From contig JAWPHD010010369.1 of assembly GCA_037043455.1 (NCBI GenBank), forward strand, positions 1-64,000: DNA of 64,000 nt, given 5' to 3'. The notes under the pieces were generated by a model. That model searched no databases. It worked only from the letters and a program-made list of their open reading frames with translations, and had not been told where the DNA came from. The first letter of the stretch is position 1; the number at the start of each line of letters is the position of its first letter. This DNA comes from Cyrtodaria siliqua. Taxonomy: Eukaryota; Mollusca; Bivalvia; Adapedonta; Hiatellidae. Shown piece after piece: positions 24,063-36,193 of this stretch. A program made the translations under genes and the position numbers.

Positions 24063-24703
24063 TTATGTTTGCCAACCGACATCTAAAACGTATGGATAAT
24101 TACAGCCTAAGCCATCCAGGGTTGGATATTAGCCATCCAGGTGTGGATGTAAGCCTTCCGGAGAGGAGCAAAGCTTCCACGATTAACGTTTAAGAGCGAT
24201 GGAGACGGTCCCCGTACCTGTGCAGCATGGCCAGGTTCTCGTAGCGACAACCCCCGGGACACTAGGTGGGCCCGTTATCAGTCCTCATTGGAGGAACATC
24301 ACCCACAACCTTAGTGGAGGTTAATCATCTTACATATCGCGTCATCAACCCTTATAGAAGGCATTTGATGACAATCACCCATTGGATTCTCGCATCATCA
24401 TCATCATGAGCTCTCGCGCATCACAGTTATCGCGCTAGATCATAGATCAACATTGTTATAACTTTAACAAAACTTTAGTGTCGTATATAATCTGTCGACA
24501 CATACAGTATTTATTACAATACTAAGAACGTCTTAAACGTTCAAGAGAACATTCTTTTCATATTTCATCTGTGTATTCGCTTGTTGTTTTTAGATAATTG
24601 TATACATTTATCATATTTTAAAAGTTGCATTAAACTTATGTTAATGCATTCACCGTCATTGATTATTTCCTGAGTTAGCCCCAACCACTAGGGTCATCCT
24701 GAG
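24063..24703. mobile_element. Possible solo LTR
   Basis: The segment starts TGTTATGTTTGCC and ends CATCCTGAGACA (TG...CA). It has a GC-rich centre (CAACCCCCGGGACACTAGGT) unlike its surroundings and a late ATTAAA. No target-site duplication or internal retroelement is visible, so this is a structural guess. Confidence 0.25.
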
Positions 24704-24840
24704 ACACTCTCCTTTTTCCATATCACATCTGATATCATCCTGAGAATTCAATATCAATACCGAGGTCCGTAGAACCGAGGTATTGATTTTGTTCCAGGGA
24801 TGACATCAGGTGTGATGTGCAAAAAGGAGAGTTGTATTTG
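24704..24840. mobile_element. Small palindromic MITE-like element
   Basis: Arms CTCTCCTTTTTCCATATCAC at the left and GTGTGATGTGCAAAAAGGAG at the right, then AATACCGAGGT and ACCGAGGTATT around the centre CCGTAGA. The two halves are inverted copies over about 60 bp. Confidence 0.7.
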
Positions 24841-25739
24841 TCATTAAACTACAAGCACAAAAACATATTGTGAAATATGTATAGATCTATCAGGTTTAAA
24901 GTGGAGAGTTGTAATATATTCATCTTTGATTACTGATTACTGAAAAAATATTCTTTTATTAATCTCTTTATCGATTTCTGAAATGTTGTTATTAACAAAG
25001 CGCTCGATTCAGGTATGTTTTCGATTAATAACTTTCTTCATATTTAACTTTGTTTAAGTAAAGCGCGCATATTGCTACAAAGTGGGCATTTTCCTCCACC
25101 GCAAACAGGTATTTCGATTCATATAGACTTTTTTAGATTAGCCCTCCCGAAGTATTTGAAATGATGAAAGCGTACATGAACGTGAACAATTGGAAGGGCT
25201 TATCTCAGAAAGTACTGGATGAATCAAAATACCGGTTGCGTCAGAGGAAAGAGCTAATTTTGTAAAAGGATGTGCACTTTTGTTGAACAAAATTTGTACA
25301 ATATTAAAAAAGTAATTAAGCAAAGACATACCTGAATCGAGAGCTATGTTGACACATTTTTTGCCGTAAACTGGATTAAAGCGACCAGAGATTCAAACTT
25401 TTCCACAGCATCCGGTTTAACGGAAATGAAATTTAAACAGATGTTAAAAACAGCCTGCACGTTAATGACACCAGTTAAGTAACGGTTATTGACGTCACTT
25501 ACTTTCGGGGTATAATCCCGCACAGGTTATCACCCGCGGATGTCATATCAGGTGGTACAAAAACGACGTATCAGGGATAATAACACTATAGTTTAATGAT
25601 ATTGTATTATAAGGGGTTGATACAGGTTGCTGAAACCAGCAAAATAGATTATTTTATCAACAAAAATAAACTAAAACTAAAATAATAAAGTAAAAACTAA
25701 AATATACATAACTTAAAAATCGGTAAATTATTATTAAAA

Positions 25740-26050
25740 TATTAATCTAAACACCGCTGCTCATTTTATGTAGAGCTGATACGCATGAAACACACAATAA
25801 GCCAAAAATCGATGGATACCGGTAGACATGACAACCATATTTGGAAATACAGTGTTGTTTCATAACCATATATATAAGAACTCTGGCAATAGTTGTCATG
25901 ACATCTGAATAAAAACTTGTGTGAATTGTTTCATTTTCATTTGTGTAAACACTGATAATTACTATCATTTTGGCTGGTACCAAATAGCATGTAATTTTTT
26001 TTATGGGATGCAGAGTTGTCTGTCGTCTGTCCGTTATCCGTCGTTAACTT
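25740..26050. repeat. Duplicated segment A1 (partner 63280-63605)
   Basis: GCTCATTTTATGTAGA, ATTTTGGCTGGT.CCAAATAGC and TTGTCTGTCGTCTGTCCG occur in the same order and spacing near the right end of the window. Confidence 0.75.
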
Positions 26051-26159
26051 TTGCCCTGGGAACACGTTAGGGACTTCATTGTTAAACAGATCTTAATTCA
26101 CCAAACTTTGCCAGGGTTTTATATCAACGAAAGCTCCGACAAGTTTAAAAACCAGCTAG

Positions 26160-26610
26160 ATCATATTAGAAACACCAGAGGTATGGCCCTTGTTTTATTG
26201 AAAAATTTCAGCTTGTGAACACTCATCAAATATGACCGCCGTTAATAAAAAATAAATTAGAACAAAATTTAAACAAGTTCTTCTCATGAACTGCCTGGTA
26301 GAATATGAAGAAACTTCACGAAAAACTTCCTCAGGTATTCCTCTCGCAGATTTATAATAATCGTCCCCATCCATCAACAAATATGGCCGCCATTACTAAA
26401 AATAGAACAATCTTTAAAATATTTCTTCTCATAAACTGATGGGTATAATTTAACAGAACTTCACAGGAAGCATCCCGGTATGGTCCTCTCTCAGATTTAT
26501 ATAAATCATCCCCATCCGTCAGCAAAATATGTCCGTGCTTACTAAAAATATAGATTTGTTTTAACAACTCTTAAACTGCTGGGTAGAATTTGATGAAACT
26601 TCACAGGAAG
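26160..26610. repeat. ~125-bp tandem repeat, about three copies
   Basis: TTCTTCTCAT.AACTG, GAACTTCACAGGAAGCATCC-like and TCCCCATCCATCA.CAAATATG blocks recur three times. The open frames across them are repeat translations. Confidence 0.75.
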
Positions 26611-27139
26611 CATCCACCTACCCACCCACCCTTCCCCGATACCACCTCACCACACCCCAACAGACTCCACCCCAACAAACCCAACCCCACACTGACCCAA
26701 CCCTTCCAACCACTCACCCACCTACCTACTGAGTGTTACTTGATTATTTCAAATTATATCAATTCTCACGCTCCCAACGTTTTGGTCTGTGTGGTGAGCT
26801 GGCCTAATTATTTTTTAAATGTTTCTGAGTATATAAAGTACATGTACATCTCTTCTCATCTCAATACACCATCATACCCCATCCAACCATTCCTTTCCCC
26901 CATGTTTACCCACAATTGTCTATTGTTGATGTTGTTCATATAGTGCATACTCTGCATATCTCTATTATCAACTTGCTCTCCCTCGAAATAATAGCTTGTG
27001 CACACCCACCCATCCCTTCCCAGCCCCAGCAAACCCCTATCCCAACCCTCGCCACTTTTTTCTTTCTTTAAATACCTCTTTTGTGTTTCTTAGTATCGCT
27101 CATGGATATATCGCTAATATTTGTTTCTAGATTGCTTGT

Positions 27140-27500
27140 ATGAAGGGAGATTCTGCTTTCTCTGACTTTATATCAGGTGTATAATTTGTTGTTCTCTGAA
27201 AAAGCGACTAGTCCAGCTGTGTTGTTCTCCGACAGCTCTTGTTAGTGGTTGAGGCAGACCACCCACTTATACATGGGTAGAACCCGTACTGTATACCTCT
27301 ATCCATCCGTAAGAATCGACACTTGCTCACACCATTTATGGAATTATGCACCCTAAGCAGAACCTTAAAACAGTTTAGTATCTTAACCAAAGAGATGTGG
27401 GAGTGTTTTTTTTTAGAAATGTGTATAAATTGTTTTAAACCTGTAATTTTTATTGGATTTGCTCAACTATTTATTTTAAAACTAAGATTTTAATAAATTT
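27140..27500. repeat. Duplicated segment A2 (partner 63690-63990), containing a reverse SINE fragment
   Basis: GAAGGGAGATTCTGCTTTCT and TATAATTTGTTGTTCTCTGA are matched at 63700-63770. Inside, 27245-27325 is the SINE body on the minus strand (CCACCCACTTATACATGGGT and CCATCCGTAAGAATCGACAC). Confidence 0.75.
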
Positions 27501-27729
27501 ATATTTATGAATAATGCAAGTAGAACATCAATAATATGAACTTTTAGTATGTCTCAGTTATGCTTATAGAACAAAACACAACAATCATTTTCTACTGGTT
27601 GATAAAGGTCAGATTCAAATTTTTAAAAAAATTCTTTGCTGTTCAACAAGTTTTAAGAATTTTGGAATATTTTGTAATGACCATTTGACAGAAATACATA
27701 TACTTGTTTCAGTCAACATCTAAGCAAAA

Positions 27730-28690
27730 AATCGCTACATTTTAGTAAAGGGATATTGCGACTCAACCAAACAATCTTTATTATTGAGAGCTCTGAAAAA
27801 CGTGGAAAGGGGTGAAAGAATTATCAAAATCGGATGATAAACAAAGAAGATATGATCGTTTGAAGGTTCTGTTGAAACGGATATGGAAGCCGCCATTTTT
27901 AGAGTTATGACATCACAGTTCTAAATGACGATATATGAAATATTGATTAATATGGAATATTGATTATTCTAATACACCCGCACTATATAGCTCGTTTAAA
28001 ATATCTCGTTATATTGAACGATATATCACTGTAATGTTTGCAACGTTAGGAGAATAAGCATTGCGCATTGCGCATAACGCATTGTAACGTATGTAACGTT
28101 AGGAGAGTAAGCAAAGCAATGCGAAAGATTTCAGATGTGTGCGTTATTTTCACATTTTAGGGGTATTAGAATAGAAATAGAACATCGTTTACGGTGAATT
28201 ATCTATAATATATCACGGTTTGTCGTTCAGTTGTAAACAATAATTTCACTCGCCCTTCGGGCTCGGGAAATTATTGTTTACAATTGAACTCCAAACCGTG
28301 ATATATTAAACGATAATTCACAGTAAACGATGTTCTATTTCTTAAATATGAAAATTTATTCATTTATAAGGGGAAAATTAAAGCAACTGTATGAAGAATA
28401 TGTATAACTAATGACAATAATGCTGTATATGCCCAGTTAAGGAGTTTGCATTCATTTGCAGTGATTTGCTTTGCGTTAAATGAAATTAATATTCCATATA
28501 TGGAACTATAATATCAAAAGTTTTCAAAATGGCGGCTCCAATAACCATTTTAGTACAACCTTCAAATGGTCATATCTTTTTCGTTTATAATCCGATTTTG
28601 ATAATTCTTTCACCTTTTTCAAGTTTCTCAGAACTCCTAATACAAGTTCTGTTTGCCCGTGTCGCTACATTTTTATTAAAGGCAGTTTTT
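27730..28690. mobile_element. ~950-bp foldback element with ~170-bp terminal inverted repeats and an inner palindrome
   Basis: The outer left arm (GGTGAAAGAATTATCAAAAT, then GGATGATAAACAAAGAAGAT and GCCGCCATTTT) is inverted at 28510-28680 (AAAATGGCGGC, ATTTTGATAATTCTTTCACC). In the middle, 28165-28345 forms a second hairpin with ~85-bp arms (TAGAACATCGTTTAC and GTAAACGATGTTCTA) around CTCGCCCTTCGGGCTCG. No transposase. Confidence 0.8.
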
Positions 28691-28734
28691 GTCGTCACCT
28701 TTTGCTAATTGTTATATTATAAATCGAGACTAGC

Positions 28735-29025
28735 GTGACTTTTGTTTGAGAGAACACCACTCATTACCTGTAGTTATTGGTGCCTGTGTTAGTATGTGTT
28801 CATTCAGTGAAGAAAGGGGTAACCAGTGTGACCTTTGTTTGAGGGAACACCACTCATTATCTAGTTATTGGTGCCCGTGTTAGTATGTGTTCACTCGATG
28901 AGGAAGGGCAACCAGCGTGACCTTTGTTTGACGGAACACCTCTCATTATCTAGTTATTGGTGTCCATGTTAGTATTTGTTCACTTGTCGAGAAAGGGGTA
29001 CTAGGGCAACACTATCTTTCGAGTT
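28735..29025. repeat. ~90-bp tandem repeat, three copies
   Basis: GTGACCTTTGTTTGAGGGAA, CACCACTCATTA and TATTGGTGCC.GTGTTAGTAT recur three times at about 90-95 bp spacing. Confidence 0.85.
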
Positions 29026-29221
29026 CTGTTCAAAAGTAGCCATGTTAATTGTTCTTTGCTATTTGTTAATTGTTCTTTGCCCTTTGCTAATTGTTATATT
29101 GTAAACTGTTATTTGTTATACTAGTTATCAACCTGTTATCATTGTTCAGATTTGAAGCATGACATATTTGTTAAATTGTACATGTGTACTTTATTTGTAC
29201 ATCATTTATATACTAATAAAG

Positions 29222-29296
29222 TGGAGTGCGTGGTCCAGTGGTAGAGCGCCGAACTCCTGATCGAGAGATCGTGGGTTCGATCCTCCGTCGCGGCCA
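29222..29296 (+). other. tRNA-like sequence, probable pseudogene or SINE head
   Basis: GCGTGGTCCAGTGGTAGAGC is a good box A/D-arm and GGGTTCGATCC a good box B. The acceptor end GCGGCCA pairs only partly with GAGTGCG, and the anticodon stem fails. Promoter elements are preserved but folding is poor, so a functional tRNA is unlikely. Confidence 0.5.
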
Positions 29297-29559
29297 CGTT
29301 ATTTATCCTTGAGCAAGATAATTAATCCACATTGCTTAGTACTGGTTCTACCCAGGAAGCCATCGAGAGTGATTAATCTAAGTTGCAAGAACTTGTTTCG
29401 CAATCGATGTAAAATAAATATGTTTAGAACATATACTAATAAAGGATGGGTATGTGATAGCGTTATGTGTAGACCCCGTGAAAAGTTCACTTCAATTTAC
29501 GATGTACATTTCTGTAAGAGTATCTGTGGAGATATTTTAACAATATTGTTATAAATTCA

Positions 29560-31835
29560 CGTTTTACTTACACACTCTTGACTTTTTCTGTAAAAGCTAG
29601 CTTATGCGGATCCCGTGCAAAATTAGGGCCACTGATTATCTAGGCAGTGGGCTAAAATTACCGCAAATTCATTAAAAACAGTCTATTAAATCATTTTAAA
29701 ATTATTATTAGAATTTTGTGTTTCTGGATTTCAAGAACCTCATTACTCAATGTCAAGTAAAACCTCAGTGTGTTCTGAGAATGTAATGAGTTTTAAATTA
29801 ACTGGTTTCATTGGTCCATTTTTTATCACTGAACCAATAAGAATGCTTCATTCATATTTTCATTTGGTTATTTCTATCATGACATCACTTTCTGGTATTA
29901 TGACATCACATCCTGGTATTATGACATCAGGTTATGCCATTATGATGCAACGCAGTGTTTTCTGAGAGCTGACTGAGCATTTAAATTACTGTGAGAAACA
30001 TTAAGACTGTATCTCTCAATGAGTAATGAGTTTCTTGAAACAATAATCATACAATTATAAATATAGAATAATTCTTAAATGAATTAATAGACTATATAAA
30101 GGTCTTCATCATCATACCTGTATTGTTACAGGTTCTACTAGAGTGGTGGCAGAAAACAATGATCGTAGCTCCAGAGAAAAATTGAGAGTTTACAACAGAA
30201 TTTGCAGCAACTCTGTAGTTCTGCAGGTGAAATGGTTCTATTGTTCATGGCGCTTGTTTCAGCCTAATTTATTTTGGACTTCAGTGCAAAATTCTGCTGC
30301 ATCAAAAGTTAGAATTTTGTTTTTAATAATTGTCTGCTACAAGGAGTTTTACATGGGAAAAGCCACATCAGAGAAGCATTTTGGCTGTAAAATATTTATT
30401 CTACCAATTTTCAAAACTACTGTGTTTTAATTTACAACAAAAAACAAAAAAATGGCCATTGCAACCGTATATAATTTATGTTCATATTGTTAAAATTGCT
30501 CATGTTAATGATGAAAACCGTTTGGCTGAAACAAGAGCCCCGAAAAAGAGGTCCCCTTCTGCATATGCCATTACGTGGTCCGAGTATTAACTTTCATACC
30601 CCATCCAACCCCTTCTCCAAGAAGCGAAAACGGGGTTGGTTGGGATATGAAATAAAACATTAATTTCGGTTTAAAAAGTTTGGATATTGTAAAATTAAAA
30701 CATGTAAACTGGTTATTGCCTTTATTACAGTAAAACTGTTCTAAAATGTGTTTTATTGTCGAAATTTTTGTTATAGAATCCTGCTAATATTAGCTTTCCC
30801 ATCGATTAATGGAATTAAGGCGGTACAACGTAATGAGTTAATCTTGATGTAAATGGAGAGTGAACCTGGAATATTCATTAAGCTTGGCGCCGTATAACAT
30901 TTTTGTGTTGGTGCGATATAAAATCTAACTAAACTTTATTGTAACAGGCCGAGTGCCAGCTGAGATTATGCGATAGCACGTAGTCCATCGTCAATTAGCT
31001 TTTTGTTCTGAACACGTTTACTTGTAAACGTTATCCGATTTTAATGAAATTTGACGTGAAGGTTTGTTCCTATAAGATCTCCAACTAAATTGTCAATGAA
31101 CTATATGCATTTCAGAGTTATTTCCCTTGATTTTTTTAAGACCTTGTGAACATGGTAATTATATCTTGTACAAGGTGTTGGTCACCTTAAAATCCCAACT
31201 CAATTCAAATGACCATAATCAAAAGCAACTCATGTGTTGCAGATTTGTTGCCCTTGATTATGGTTCAGTAGGGATTTTCAGTGTGAACATGAATACTTTG
31301 GCATTTTTCTATCCGATCTTAAACACCCTGACTGCTTTAGATAATGTGATGAAACTTGACGTGTTTATGTATCATCAACATAATAACTTCGGCATTTTCT
31401 ATCCGATCTTAACCTCTGAAACCGCTTTAGATAATGTGATAAAACTTTATGTGTGTATGTATCATCACATTGAGGTCACATTTTCACACGCTTTTCGGCA
31501 TATATTATGTAGCTTTAAGTACACTCGTTTTTCATGATTTTTATATAAAGTAAGAAAAAGAGAAAATCATTGAAATGTGATTTAGGCCTCATACACACAT
31601 TTATTCATATTGATAAAACTATGTAATATATCATACAAACATAATTGTTTTGTTTTCCATTAATGCGTATTGTAACATTTGATGTATAAAATAATTGTAT
31701 GAAGGAGTAATTATTTTGTCATCAAATATGACATGTAGATTTCATGTAGGATTCATTATAGCATATTGTTAATGAAATATCCTAGGCACTCAGATATTAT
31801 TGTAGTCATTTGAAAAAATAAAGCAAAAACTCTAC
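29560..31835. other. Intergenic, no recognised gene
   Basis: AT-rich. A small repeat (TATTATGACATCA.. three times) lies at 29875-29945. A ~95-bp direct duplication (TTCTATCCGATCTTAA..GCTTTAGATAATGTGAT) lies at 31300-31460. The short open frames lack recognisable domains. Confidence 0.5.
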
Positions 31836-31839
31836 TATA

Positions 31840-34800
31840 CAGTATTGCACTTTCTTCTTTATTTCCACACCAAAGATCTACTATACAATATTGAACTTTC
31901 TTCTTTATTTCCATACCAAAGATCTACTATACAATATTGAACTTTATTCTTTATTTCCATACCAAAGATCTACTATACAATATTGAACTTTCTTCTTTAT
32001 TTTCATACCAAAGATCTAGTATATAATATTGAACTTTCTTCTTTATTTCCACACCAAAGATCTACTATACAATAGTGAACTGTCTTCTGTATTTCCATAC
32101 AAAAGATCTACTATACAATATTGAACTTTCTTCTTTATGTCCATACCAAAGATCTTCTATATAATATTGAACTTTCTTCTTTATTTCCATACCAAAGATC
32201 TACTATACAATAATGAACTTTCTTCCTTATTTTCATACCAAAGATCTAGTATACAATATTGAACTTTCTTCTTTATTGCCATACCAAAGATCTACTATAC
32301 AATAGTCAACTGTCTTCTGTATTTCCATACCAAAGATCTACTATAGAATATTGAACTTTCTTCTTTATTTCCAAAACAAATATCTACAATACAATATAGA
32401 ACTTTCTTCTTTATTTCCATACCAAAGAACTATACAATATTGAACTTTCTTCTTTATTTCCATACCAAAGATCTACTATATAATATTGAACTTTCTTCTT
32501 TATTTCCATACCAAAGATCTTCTATACAATATAGAACTTTCTTCTTTATTTGCATACCAAAGATCTACGATACAATAATGATCTTTCTTCTTTATTTCCA
32601 TACCAAAGATCTACTATACAATATTGAACTTTCTTTTGTATTTCCATACCAAAGATCAGCTATACAATATTGAACTTTCTTCTTTATTTCCATACCAAAG
32701 ATCTACAATACAATATAGAACTTTCTTCTTTATTTCCATACCAAAGATCTACAAAACAATATAGAAATTTCTTCTTTATTTCTATACCAAAGATCTACTA
32801 TACAATATTGAACTTTCTTCTTTATTTCCATACCAAAGATCTACTATAAAATATTGAACTTTCTTCTTTATTCCCATACCAAAGATCTACTATACAATAT
32901 TAAACTTTCTTCTTTATTTCCATACCAAAGATCTACTATACAATACTGAACTTTCTTCGTTATGTCCATACCAAAGATATATTATACACTATTGAACTTT
33001 CTTCTTTATTTCCATACCAAAGATCTACTATACAATATTGATTTTTTTTCTTTATTTCCATACCAAAGATCTACTATACAATATTGAACTTTCTTCTTTA
33101 TTTCCATACCAAAGATCTATTATACAATATTGAACTTTTTCTTTTTTTCCATACCAAATATCTACTAAACATTATAGAACTTTCTTCTTTATTTCCATAC
33201 CAAAGATCTACTAAACAATATAGAACTTTCTTTTTTTTATATTCCAAAAATCTACTATACAATATTGAAATTTTTTCTGTATTTCCATACCAAATATCTA
33301 TAGAACTTTCTTCTTTATTTTCATTCCAAAGATCTACTATACAATATTGAACTTTTTTTTTATTTCCATACCAAAGATCTACTATACAATATTGAACTTT
33401 CTTCTTTATTTCCATACCAAAAATCTACTATACAATATTGAAATTTCTTCTGTATTTCCATACCAAATATCTATAAAACTTTCTTCTTTATTTCCATACC
33501 AAAGATTTTCTATACAATATTGCACTTTCTTCTGTATTTCCTTACCAAATATCTATTAAACAATATACAACTTTCTTTTTTATTTCCATACCAAAGATCT
33601 ACTATACAATATTGAACTTTCTTCTGTATTTCCAAACCAAATATCTATAGACTTTCTTCTTTATTTCCATACCAAAGATCTACTATGCAATATTGAACTT
33701 TCTCCTTTTTTTGCATACCAAAAATCTACTATACAATATTGAACTTTCTTCGTTATTTCCATACCAAAGATATATTATGCAATATTGAACTTCCTTCTTT
33801 ATTTCCATACCAAAGATCTACTATACAATATTGAACTTTTTTCTTTATTTCCATTCCAAAGATCTACTATACAATATTGAACTTTCTTCTTTATTTCCAT
33901 AACTAAGATCTAATATACAATATTGAAGTTGCTTCTTTATTACCATACCAAAGATCTACTATACAATACAAAACTTTCTTCTATATTTCCATTACAAAGA
34001 TCTATTATACAATATTGAACTTTCTTCTTTATTTCCATCCCACCGATCTACTATACAATATTGAACTTCCTTCTTTATTTCCATAACAAAGATCTAATAT
34101 ACAATATTGAAGTTGCTTCTTTATTTCCATATCAAAGATCTACTATACAATACAGAACTTTCTTCTTTATTTCCATTACAAAGATCTATTATACAATATT
34201 GAACTTTCTTCTTTATTTCCATACCACAGATCTACTATACAATATTGAACTTACTTCTTTATTTCCATAACTAAGATCTAATAAACAATATTGAAGTTTC
34301 TTCTTTATTTCTATACCAAAGATCTACTATACAATATTGAACGTTCTTCTTTATTTTCATACAAAAGATCTATTATACAATATAGAACTATCTTTTTTAT
34401 TCTCATACCAACGGAACTACTATACAATATTGAACTTTCTTCTTTATTTCCATACCAAAGATCTACTATACAATAATGAACTTTCTTCTTTATTTCCATA
34501 CCAAAGTTCTACTATACAATATTGAACTTCCTTCTTTATTTTCATAACAAGGATCTACTATACAATATTGAACTGTTTTCTTTATTTCCATTCCAAAGAT
34601 CTACTATACAATAATGAACTTTCTTCTTTATTTCCATACCATAGATCTACTATACACTATTGAACTTTCTTCTTTATTTCCATACAAAAGATTTAGTATA
34701 CAATATAGAACTTTCTTCTCTATTTTCATACCAAATATCTACTATACCATATTGAACTTCCTTCTTTATTTCCGTACCAAAGATCTACTATACACTATTG

Positions 34801-35505
34801 AACTTTCTTTTTTATTCTCATACCGAAGATCTACTATACAATATTAAACATTTTTTCTTTATTTCCATACCGAAGATCTACTATACAATATTGAACTTTC
34901 TTTTTTATTCTCATGCCGAAGAGCAACTATTCATTACTAAACTTTCTTCTTTATTTCCATACCAAATATCTACTATACAATATAGAACGTTCTTTTCTAT
35001 TCTCATACCGAAGATCTACTATACAATATTGAACTTTCTTCTTTATTTCCATACCAAAGATCTATTATACAATATTGACCTTTCGTTTTAAGTTCTCATA
35101 CCAAAGATGTACTATACACTATTGAACTTTCTTCTTTATTTCCATACAAAAGATCTACCATATAATATTGAACGTTCTTCTTTTTTCCTATACAAAAGAT
35201 CTACAATAACATATTGAACTTTCTTCTCTATTGCCGTACCAAGAATCTACTATACAATATTGAACTTTCTTCTCTATTTAAATACCAAAGATCTACTATA
35301 CACTATTGAACTTTCTTCTTTATACCAAAGATCTACTATATACTAATGAACTTTCTTCTTTATTCCCATACAAAAGATCTACTGTACAATATTGAACTTT
35401 CTTCTTTATGTCAAAACCAAAGATCTACTATACAATATTGACCTTTCTTATTTATTACCATACAAAAGATCCACTATACAATATTGAACTTTCTTCTTTA
35501 GCATC
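31840..35505. repeat. 46-bp satellite array, about 80 copies
   Basis: Unit of 46 bp containing TTGAACTTTCTTCTTTATTT, CCATACCAAAGATCTACTAT and ACAATA. Because 46 is not a multiple of three, three units (138 bp) give a 46-residue period, which explains the many repetitive open frames. Most units keep AGATCT. Variation is mainly single substitutions with occasional short deletions. Confidence 0.97.
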
Positions 35506-35539
35506 AGTTAAGTGTCCCACCTGGAAGCTATGTCAACCC

Positions 35540-35992
35540 ATATTTATTCATGATCAGTTGTGCTATTGTGGTATTGTCCCGTCCTACGTGAGAGTTAATA
35601 CTAGAGTCGAGATCATCTTTATTCATGATCAGTTGTACTATTGTGATATTGTCACGTTCTACGTGAGAGTTAATATTAGAGTCGATACCATCTTTATTCA
35701 TGATCAGTTGTACTATTGTGGTATTGTCACGTGCTACGTGAGAGTTAATACTAAAGTCGAGACCATCTTTATTCATTATCAGTTGTACTATTGTGATATT
35801 GTCACTGGCTTCGTGAGAGTTAATACTAGAGTCGAGACCATCTTTATTCATGATCATTTGTACTATTGTGATATTGTCACTTGCTTCGTAAGAGTTAATA
35901 CTAGAGTCGAGACCATCTTTATTCATGATCAGTTGTACTGTTGTGGTATTATCACGTGCTACGTGAGAGTTAATACTAGAGTCAAAACCTTA
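35540..35992. repeat. 75-bp tandem array, six copies
   Basis: Copies share CATCTTTATTCATGATCAGT, TGTACTATTGTG.TATTGTCA and GTGAGAGTTAATACTAGAGT. The unit equals 25 codons and is open on both strands (VNTRVETIFIHDQLYYCDIV forward). It directly follows the 46-bp satellite and lies ~200 bp beyond the 3' end of the cGAS-like gene. Protein-coding use is unsupported. Confidence 0.93.
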
Positions 35993-36193
35993 TAGTTGAG
36001 AAGTTTGATATATTTGTACCGGATATTATTCTGAAACATTCCATGTCTTCATGCGGATTTAGTAATACACTCTTTTAGACGACTATAAATCAGTATAATT
36101 ATTTAATAATAACAACAAAAAACTGGAATATATTTGTAATTGATTCTCCCTGAAAACTTCATCCTTGAACATTAACGTTGCAAGACTTTGCAG

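Noticed and set aside
26590..26943. Pro/Thr/His-rich 117-codon frame
   Set aside because: Derived from C-rich low-complexity sequence (CCACCCACCC); no domain, and the duplicated region at 63.6 kb lacks it.
29222..29296. Functional tRNA gene
   Set aside because: Box A and box B are good, but the anticodon stem has only two possible pairs and the acceptor stem has mismatches.
32440..35091. Many overlapping frames of the type NFLLYFHTKDLLYNIE
   Set aside because: They follow the 46-bp satellite period exactly (three units equal 46 codons) and occur in all frames; repeat artefacts.
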